Source: JAFKKS01 sp039808325
GTDB taxonomy: Bacteria; Pseudomonadota; Alphaproteobacteria; Rhizobiales; Xanthobacteraceae
Reading direction: 5' to 3'
NCBI GenBank assembly: GCA_039808325.1
Contig: JBDHSU010000036.1
Span: 1-30,324 of the forward strand
Length of the DNA: 30,324 nt
The notes beneath the pieces were generated by a model. The model had not been told where the DNA came from. It searched no databases and worked only from the letters and a program-made list of their open reading frames with translations. Position 1 is the stretch's first letter; each line of letters opens with the position of its first letter. Positions 26,492 to 30,324 of this stretch are shown here, piece by piece. The translations under genes were made by a program, and so were the position numbers.

Positions 26492-26764
26492 TCAGCGGCG
26501 ATGCTTGATGACGACCGTCTTGCCGTGATGCGGCCGGTGGTGCTTGACCACAACGACCTTGCGGCCGTGGCGGTGCATGCGCGAGTCATGATGCCCACGG
26601 CGCACGGTGACCTTCTTCACGACATGGCCACGGCGATGGCCGACCTTCACCACATCGCTGCGGACGACCTTGACGCCCGGCGCGGCGCTCGCGGCGGCGG
26701 CCAACGTCGGGGCGGCGAAAGCGAGCGTCGAAAGCGCGGCGAGAGCAAGCACGAATTTCTTCAT
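26492..26764 (-). CDS. Small exported His/Arg/Lys-rich protein
   Basis: A 90-residue protein with a clear Sec signal peptide (MKKFVLALAALSTLAFAAPTLAA, cleavage near AAAASA). The mature part is about 60 residues, extremely basic and rich in His, Val, Arg and Lys, with repeated HRRGH, RRGHHDSRMHRHGRK and HHRPHHGK segments. It may bind metals, polyanions or the cell surface; nothing in the sequence proves this. AGAGGAGA lies six bases before the ATG, a strong ribosome-binding site. The gene converges on the 140-residue hypothetical gene across a shared terminator. Similar short secreted basic proteins are frequent in Hyphomicrobiales. Confidence 0.8.
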   Translation of the reverse strand: MKKFVLALAALSTLAFAAPTLAAAASAAPGVKVVRSDVVKVGHRRGHVVKKVTVRRGHHDSRMHRHGRKVVVVKHHRPHHGKTVVIKHRR

Positions 26765-27050
26765 TTCAATCTCCTCTGGAACGGGGGATTACCGATCCCG
26801 TCGCAGCAATAATACATATCTCGTCTGTCTGTTCGATGAATGACGCAGATTTAATATTGATGAATTTCAGTTGAATAAAGACATGAACAGACTAACGTCT
26901 ACATGAATACTTATTAATATTTCCGGCATTCGCCTGACGGAATTCGACAAAAGACGCGCGGCCCGTACGGAATTCGCGCTATGCTCCCGCCGACGGATGC
27001 TTCCGCGAAGAGAGGCGCCGGGCATAAGATGATTGTGGGGGATTGCGTTC
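26765..27050. promoter_or_regulatory. AT-rich divergent intergenic region
   Basis: This 286-base gap between two divergent genes for exported proteins contains an AT-rich island at about 26810-26940 that stands out from the surrounding high-GC sequence. It includes a small hairpin AGAC-TAAC-GTCT near 26890 and several TTAATAT-like hexamers suited to -10 elements. I see no open frame or RNA gene. Promoters for both flanking genes should lie here. Confidence 0.5.
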
Positions 27051-27953
27051 ATGGCACGCAGCGCGCTTCGTGCGGGGCTCCTGTTGTTCGCGTTGATCGC
27101 TCCAGGGGCAGCCTACAGTCAGCCGGCCGTCGTATGGCCCGATCCGCCCGCCGCCACAGTCTGGCCCGCCCCTCCCGGCGCGCACGCCTATCCTCCGCCC
27201 GCCCCGCCGTCCGCGCGCGGGTCGCGGGCGCGCCGCGTCGCGGAGCCCGAGGAGGAATCGCTGCCGGAAGCCGAGGCTCTCCCCGCCAGTTCCGTTCCGC
27301 GCTCGCGGCGCGCGCGACGCGCGACGCCTCCGCCACCCGCCCCTGCGGCGCTTGACGATTCCGTCGGCAGCACGCCGCGCGCGGCGACACCGGTACGACC
27401 AAAACACGCCGCCGCCCCGTTCAATATCCGTTGCGACGGCCCATTCGCGAAGAACACGAGCCACGCGAAGCTCGTTCAAGCCTTCGGCGCGAAGAACGTC
27501 TCCTTTCAGGAGATCGACAGCGGCGGCGGCAAGGTCAAGGCGACAGTGCTGTTCGCGAACGATCGCGCGCGTCGCGTCGAGATCGTCTGGCGCGACGAGG
27601 CCGCGCGCAAAGATCCCGCGCAAATCTTCATCACCGGAGAATCGAACTGGCGGGCGCGCGGCTTCAAGATCGGCGAGACGCTCGTGTCCGTCGAAAAGAC
27701 GAACGGCAAGGCGTTCCGCCTCGCCGGTTTCGGCCCCGGTGATTATCGCGGCGCCGCCCGCGATTGGGGCGACGGCAAGCTGGAGAAACTTTCGGGCGGC
27801 TGCCGCCTCGGCATGCGCTTCACGCTCGGCCCGCAGGCGCCGAACGATGCGCGCGGCAAGGTCAGCGGCACCGGCGACTTCATGTCGGACAACCCGGATA
27901 TTCGCGCGGCCGATCCCACCATCGCCGAACTGGTGATCGATTATCCGAATTGA
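27051..27953 (+). CDS. Exported proline-rich protein of unknown function
   Basis: A 300-residue protein. A signal peptide (MARSALRAGLLLFALIAPGA, cleavage near AYS-QP) is followed by a Pro/Ala/Arg-rich linker to about residue 120 and then a globular domain (FNIRCDGPFAKNTSHAKLVQ at the start, later KVKATVLFANDRARRVEIVW, FKIGETLVSVEKTNGKAFRL and GGCRLGMRF). It has two Cys, which could form a disulfide. I recall similar globular domains in uncharacterised secreted Rhizobiales proteins. The ATG at 27051 has GGGGGA at suitable spacing; the frame begins 18 bases earlier only through a TTG. Probably periplasmic. Confidence 0.82.
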   Translation: MARSALRAGLLLFALIAPGAAYSQPAVVWPDPPAATVWPAPPGAHAYPPPAPPSARGSRARRVAEPEEESLPEAEALPASSVPRSRRARRATPPPPAPAALDDSVGSTPRAATPVRPKHAAAPFNIRCDGPFAKNTSHAKLVQAFGAKNVSFQEIDSGGGKVKATVLFANDRARRVEIVWRDEAARKDPAQIFITGESNWRARGFKIGETLVSVEKTNGKAFRLAGFGPGDYRGAARDWGDGKLEKLSGGCRLGMRFTLGPQAPNDARGKVSGTGDFMSDNPDIRAADPTIAELVIDYPN

Positions 27954-28043
27954 GCGGCCGCCGAAGCGCCCATTGTTGGCGGTATTTGCAAACCTTTCGC
28001 TAACCAAATTTTAGAAGAAACAATCGCGAAACATTCAACGACA

Positions 28044-28071
28044 TTAGCGAGAAACCTGCCCGCTCTATAAA
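28044..28071 (+). promoter_or_regulatory. Possible promoter for the 74-residue small protein gene
   Basis: TATAAA at 28066-28071 is a good -10 hexamer, with TTAGCG 16 bases upstream as a poor -35. The start codon of the small gene lies about 42 bases downstream. Upstream, CTAA-N7-TTAG at 28000-28014 resembles a degenerate CtrA-type site. This is motif inspection only. Confidence 0.35.
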
Positions 28072-28112
28072 GGCTCCCACAAGCGGCGCACCAAGCCGCA
28101 GGGAGCGTCTGC

Positions 28113-28337
28113 ATGTTCACTCTCTCACTGAAATCGCTGTTTTCGCCGCGCTTCCTGGCATTGCCCGCGATCGCGCTCGCGGTGATTGTGGCGCTTTCCC
28201 ACACCGCGTCGCATCGGGACGGCACGTTGGAAGTGGCCGCTCCGACGGTCGTTCGCGCCGTGAACTGCGCTGCGCCCGGCAAGGCCACCGACCCGGCTTG
28301 CGCCGTCGCGCACGACGATCTCCGCGCCGTGCGCTGA
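28113..28337 (+). CDS. Small membrane-anchored or exported protein
   Basis: A 74-residue protein with one hydrophobic segment (FLALPAIALAVIVALSHTAS, residues 15-34) that may be a signal anchor or an uncleaved signal, followed by a short polar domain with two cysteines (VNCAAPGKATDPACAVAHDD). GGGAG lies eight bases before the ATG. Its N-terminus LFSPRFLALPAIALAVI resembles that of the 81-residue protein at 29922 (RLSPRYFVLPILALVVI). The function is unknown. It converges closely (42 bp) with the next gene. Confidence 0.7.
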   Translation: MFTLSLKSLFSPRFLALPAIALAVIVALSHTASHRDGTLEVAAPTVVRAVNCAAPGKATDPACAVAHDDLRAVR

Positions 28338-28379
28338 CGGACCGGCCGCAGACGTTCGAAAACGCCTTCGCCAAGCGGG

Positions 28380-28748
28380 TTATTTCGCGCCCCCGGTCGC
28401 CGCCGGTGGAATCGCGCCCGGGCGGAGCTTTTCCGAATCCGGAATCTTACGCGCATCGCGCGCGAGCTCGAGGCAGGTGATGAGTTCGATGTAGCTCGGC
28501 GGGCCGCCTGTATTGGTCATGCTCGAGCAGCGCGCGCGATCCGCCGCCGGGAACTCGGCCCATTGGCCGCGCAGCTTGTCGCGCGCCTCATGCTCCTCGT
28601 TGATGCACCCCTGGACATCGTTGCGCATGGCAGCGCCGCTCGACGCGCCGCCGCGGCAGCTCGGCCCGACATCGAAAGTCGGGACATGGTCCGACACGGA
28701 GACGACCAGCGACAGCCCCAGAGCCAGAGGCACAAGACCTGCCATCAT
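28380..28748 (-). CDS. Small exported cysteine-containing protein
   Basis: A 122-residue protein with an N-terminal hydrophobic segment (MMAGLVPLALGLSLVVSVSD) consistent with a signal peptide or anchor. The rest has four cysteines (in GPSCRG, QGCINEEHE, ARCSSM and ITCLELA) and a central helical region DKLRGQWAEFPAADRARC, a pattern that suggests two disulfides outside the cytoplasm. I chose the ATG at 28748 (the next codon is also ATG) because AAAGGGG stands eight bases upstream and the longer frame lacks a signal sequence. I recall similar Cys-patterned proteins from Bradyrhizobium without known function. Confidence 0.78.
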   Translation of the reverse strand: MMAGLVPLALGLSLVVSVSDHVPTFDVGPSCRGGASSGAAMRNDVQGCINEEHEARDKLRGQWAEFPAADRARCSSMTNTGGPPSYIELITCLELARDARKIPDSEKLRPGAIPPAATGGAK

Positions 28749-28960
28749 GCGCTTACCCCTTTCACGCGGGCGCTTCCAAGCGCCCATCGGGGCAATTCCG
28801 GCTCGCCGCCGCCGTTCCGCGCCCGCCTTCAAATTAACGCGATCCGGGCGCGACGGCGCCGCCTGCCCGGCCTTCATTTGTTTCGGCGAAGAAACATAGC
28901 CGAAAAACCCACGAAACAGGCGTGCTCTATCAGAGAGGCAGATTGATCGAAGAGGTTCGG

Positions 28961-29062
28961 ATGTCTGCCCTGCCCATCATCGCGCTTCTGCTCGCCGTCC
29001 TGATCATCGTGACCATCATCGTGTGGAGGGCCGGCGCCAGCGGCTCTCTAACGGAACGCTGA
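28961..29062 (+). CDS. 33-residue single-span membrane microprotein
   Basis: The ATG at 28961 opens a 33-codon frame that encodes MSALPIIALLLAVLIIVTII followed by VWRAGASGSLTER: an almost complete membrane span of about 19 residues with a short basic tail. AGAGG stands six bases upstream. The frame ends 45 bases before the next gene on the same strand. No function can be given; the clean hydrophobic-then-basic layout and ribosome-binding site argue for a translated gene, but its brevity keeps confidence moderate. Confidence 0.55.
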   Translation: MSALPIIALLLAVLIIVTIIVWRAGASGSLTER

Positions 29063-29107
29063 ACCTTTGTTCGCTCCACGGACACTAACGGGCAGCAGGA
29101 GTTCGAA

Positions 29108-29452
29108 ATGCTGACCACGCGCGCAAAAGTCATTCTGGCCGCATTCGGCGCGGCGCTCGCCACCGGCATGCTGGCCGCGCCGGCATCTGCCGAGATCGTG
29201 GATACGCCGAGTTGCAAGCGGGAACTCGCAGCCCTCTCGCAGAAGCTGGGCGCGCCGCCGCTGGCTAAGCCTGCCGGAGACATCCGCACCTCGGCGTCCT
29301 GCACGGCATACCGGACGCAGTTTCTCGAGACGGTCCGCGCACGCGCGGTGGTCGCGGCCTGCCGCACCGGCAAGGACCGCGAGCAGGAGATCGGCAGGCT
29401 CGACGGGCGGGTCGACGACATCAACGGCGCTATCGCGCAAGCCTGCGGTTGA
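29108..29452 (+). CDS. Small exported protein with four cysteines
   Basis: A 114-residue protein with a signal peptide (MLTTRAKVILAAFGAALATG, cleavage after APASA). The mature part of about 86 residues is helical, with Cys in TPSCKRE, SASCTAYR, VAACRTG and at the end (QACG), so two disulfides are likely in the periplasm, perhaps formed by the DsbA-like system. GGAG lies eight bases before the ATG. It is followed after 20 bp by a small membrane protein gene on the same strand. I recognise no named family. Confidence 0.8.
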   Translation: MLTTRAKVILAAFGAALATGMLAAPASAEIVDTPSCKRELAALSQKLGAPPLAKPAGDIRTSASCTAYRTQFLETVRARAVVAACRTGKDREQEIGRLDGRVDDINGAIAQACG

Positions 29453-29472
29453 AGGCAGGAACTGGGGGGGAC

Positions 29473-29637
29473 ATGGCGGACAAATCGAGTTTGCAGTGGA
29501 TCGGCTGGCTGTTCGGCGGCCTGACCTTCGCGGTCTTTCTCACGGCCGCGGCCGTGGTTCATTACGCGATCGCAAACAGTGGCGGCGCCCAAGGCTCTGC
29601 ACCCCAGGCTGTCGACCTGTCTTCAGCGACCCGCTGA
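29473..29637 (+). CDS. 54-residue single-span membrane protein
   Basis: MADKSSLQWIGWLFGGLTFA continues into VFLTAAAVVHYAI, giving one membrane span (about residues 9-33), and a short Gly/Ser/Ala tail, probably N-in/C-out. The ATG at 29473 directly follows a GGGGGGA ribosome-binding site; an upstream start at 29449 would remove the spacing to it. It lies 20 bp after the four-cysteine protein gene and is probably cotranscribed with it. The function is unknown. Short proteins beginning this way occur in other Rhizobiales as I remember them. Confidence 0.7.
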   Translation: MADKSSLQWIGWLFGGLTFAVFLTAAAVVHYAIANSGGAQGSAPQAVDLSSATR

Positions 29638-29788
29638 AATTTCCCGCGATCCCCGCCGAACCTTTCCGGGAATTAAGCGTTTTTCTCCCCGCGGCTTCGC
29701 AGTCGCGCAACGTGCGCGCGCTAAACCGCCGGCGTGCGGGCCAATTCCAAAAGAATCTTGGCCTGACTTGAACCCGAGCGGACCTGCG

Positions 29789-29834
29789 GGCGACGAAACA
29801 ATAACGGCGGCGACGAAACATTCGACGACAAACG
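29789..29834. repeat. Direct repeats with 20-bp period
   Basis: GGCGACGAAACA occurs at 29789-29800 and again at 29809-29820, exactly 20 bases apart, and a third degenerate copy CGACGACAAAC follows at 29824. They lie in the otherwise featureless 284-bp gap (29638-29921) upstream of the 81-residue protein gene. Spacing of about two helical turns would put a DNA-binding protein on one face of the helix. Confidence 0.45.
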
Positions 29835-29921
29835 GATGAAACGCCGGCGCGGTACGAACAAGACAACGACAGGGAATGCCAGGGCCAGAAGGTCCGGCGA
29901 GAAGGCAGAAGGAAGACGACG

Positions 29922-30167
29922 ATGATCCGGCTCAGCCCCCGCTATTTCGTCCTGCCGATCCTGGCGCTGGTCGTTATCGGCTCGCTTCCCGCCCCCGCGG
30001 ATTCCGGCCGGACGCCGAACGGAAGCGGCTGCGGCCCCGCCATCGCGAGCGTGACCGACCCCGGCATGCGCGCGGCCTTCGAGCGCTTCGACCGTTCGCA
30101 GTCGGCGGCTGCCGCCAAGATTTGCGCGATCTATCGCAACGGCATGAGCGCCGTCGTGTCGCGCTGA
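29922..30167 (+). CDS. Small exported protein, 81 residues
   Basis: A signal-peptide-like N-terminus (MIRLSPRYFVLPILALVVIG, likely cleavage near PAPADS) precedes a mature part of about 55 residues with two cysteines (GSGCGPAIAS and AKICAIYRN) and a helical segment MRAAFERFDRSQSAAAAK. AAGGAAGA precedes the ATG at good spacing. Its N-terminal segment resembles that of the 74-residue protein at 28113. The function is unknown. A strong terminator follows 76 bases after the stop codon. Confidence 0.75.
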   Translation: MIRLSPRYFVLPILALVVIGSLPAPADSGRTPNGSGCGPAIASVTDPGMRAAFERFDRSQSAAAAKICAIYRNGMSAVVSR

Positions 30168-30183
30168 CACTTTTAAGACCCCC

Positions 30184-30207
30184 AAGGGCCGTTCCCCCGC
30201 GGCCCTT
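30184..30207. repeat. Small GC-rich hairpin
   Basis: AAGGGCCG (30184-30191) pairs with CGGCCCTT (30200-30207) around an 8-base loop, and another AGGGCCG follows at 30214 before a run of nine C. It has no T tract and lies just before the terminator at 30244, so it may stabilise the 3' end. Confidence 0.4.
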
Positions 30208-30243
30208 CCCCCCAGGGCCGCCCCCCCCCGTCGGCCCGACCCC

Positions 30244-30285
30244 AAGCCCGGATCGTGGATGCCCCGCGATCCGGGCTTTCTCTTT
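30244..30285 (+). terminator. Rho-independent terminator
   Basis: A 12-base perfect stem (AAGCCCGGATCG at 30244-30255 with CGATCCGGGCTT at 30267-30278) is followed by TCTCTTTT. It lies 76 bases after the stop of the 81-residue protein gene and would end that transcript. Confidence 0.85.
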
Positions 30286-30324
30286 TCGTCCTTCCGGCCA
30301 AGGCGGCGCGGCGTCGTAGCCCGT

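Overview
The window looks like an ordinary chromosomal stretch of a high-GC alphaproteobacterium of the order Hyphomicrobiales (Rhizobiales), probably near the Bradyrhizobiaceae/Xanthobacteraceae/Beijerinckiaceae. I base this on gene content and order (lysC-ptsP-prfA-prmC-DUF4167; smc next to a DsbA-like thioredoxin, a DUF721 protein and mutY), on the strong GC codon bias, and on dispersed palindromic repeats typical of that group. No database search was possible, so family calls rest on motifs and remembered family patterns.

Layout. 0-2.6 kb: gloB (-) diverges from a methyltransferase-like gene (+), which converges on a DUF4167 gene (-). 3.0-8.7 kb: a minus-strand housekeeping block of lysC, ptsP (nitrogen-type PTS enzyme I), prfA and prmC; prmC modifies the release factor encoded by prfA, and the two overlap by 4 bp. 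8.9-13.8 kb: a minus-strand carbohydrate or glycerol-phosphate type ABC importer (ATPase, Tat-exported binding protein, two permeases) running into a UdgX-type uracil-DNA glycosylase. 14-17.5 kb: an enoyl-CoA hydratase family gene (+), an alpha/beta hydrolase (-), a DHA2-type MFS exporter (-) and tRNA-Thr(GGT) (-).

17.7-25.7 kb: a small basic protein and murA (+), convergent smc (-) preceded by a DsbA-like periplasmic thioredoxin (-), then a DUF721/DciA-like protein (-) and mutY (+) that diverge with only 9 bp between their start codons. 25.9-30.2 kb: a run of small, mostly exported or single-membrane-span proteins of unknown function, including a 33-codon membrane microprotein and two short proteins with similar N-terminal segments. 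This is the most lineage-specific and least explained part of the window.

Three families of intergenic palindromic repeat occur. One has three copies in the window, one of them carrying a second palindrome nested inside. Another reaches into the apparent N-terminus of an ABC permease. I see no CRISPR array, prophage, transposase, or convincing new multi-gene defence or metabolic system. The best leads are the UdgX placement, the small-protein cluster and the repeat elements.
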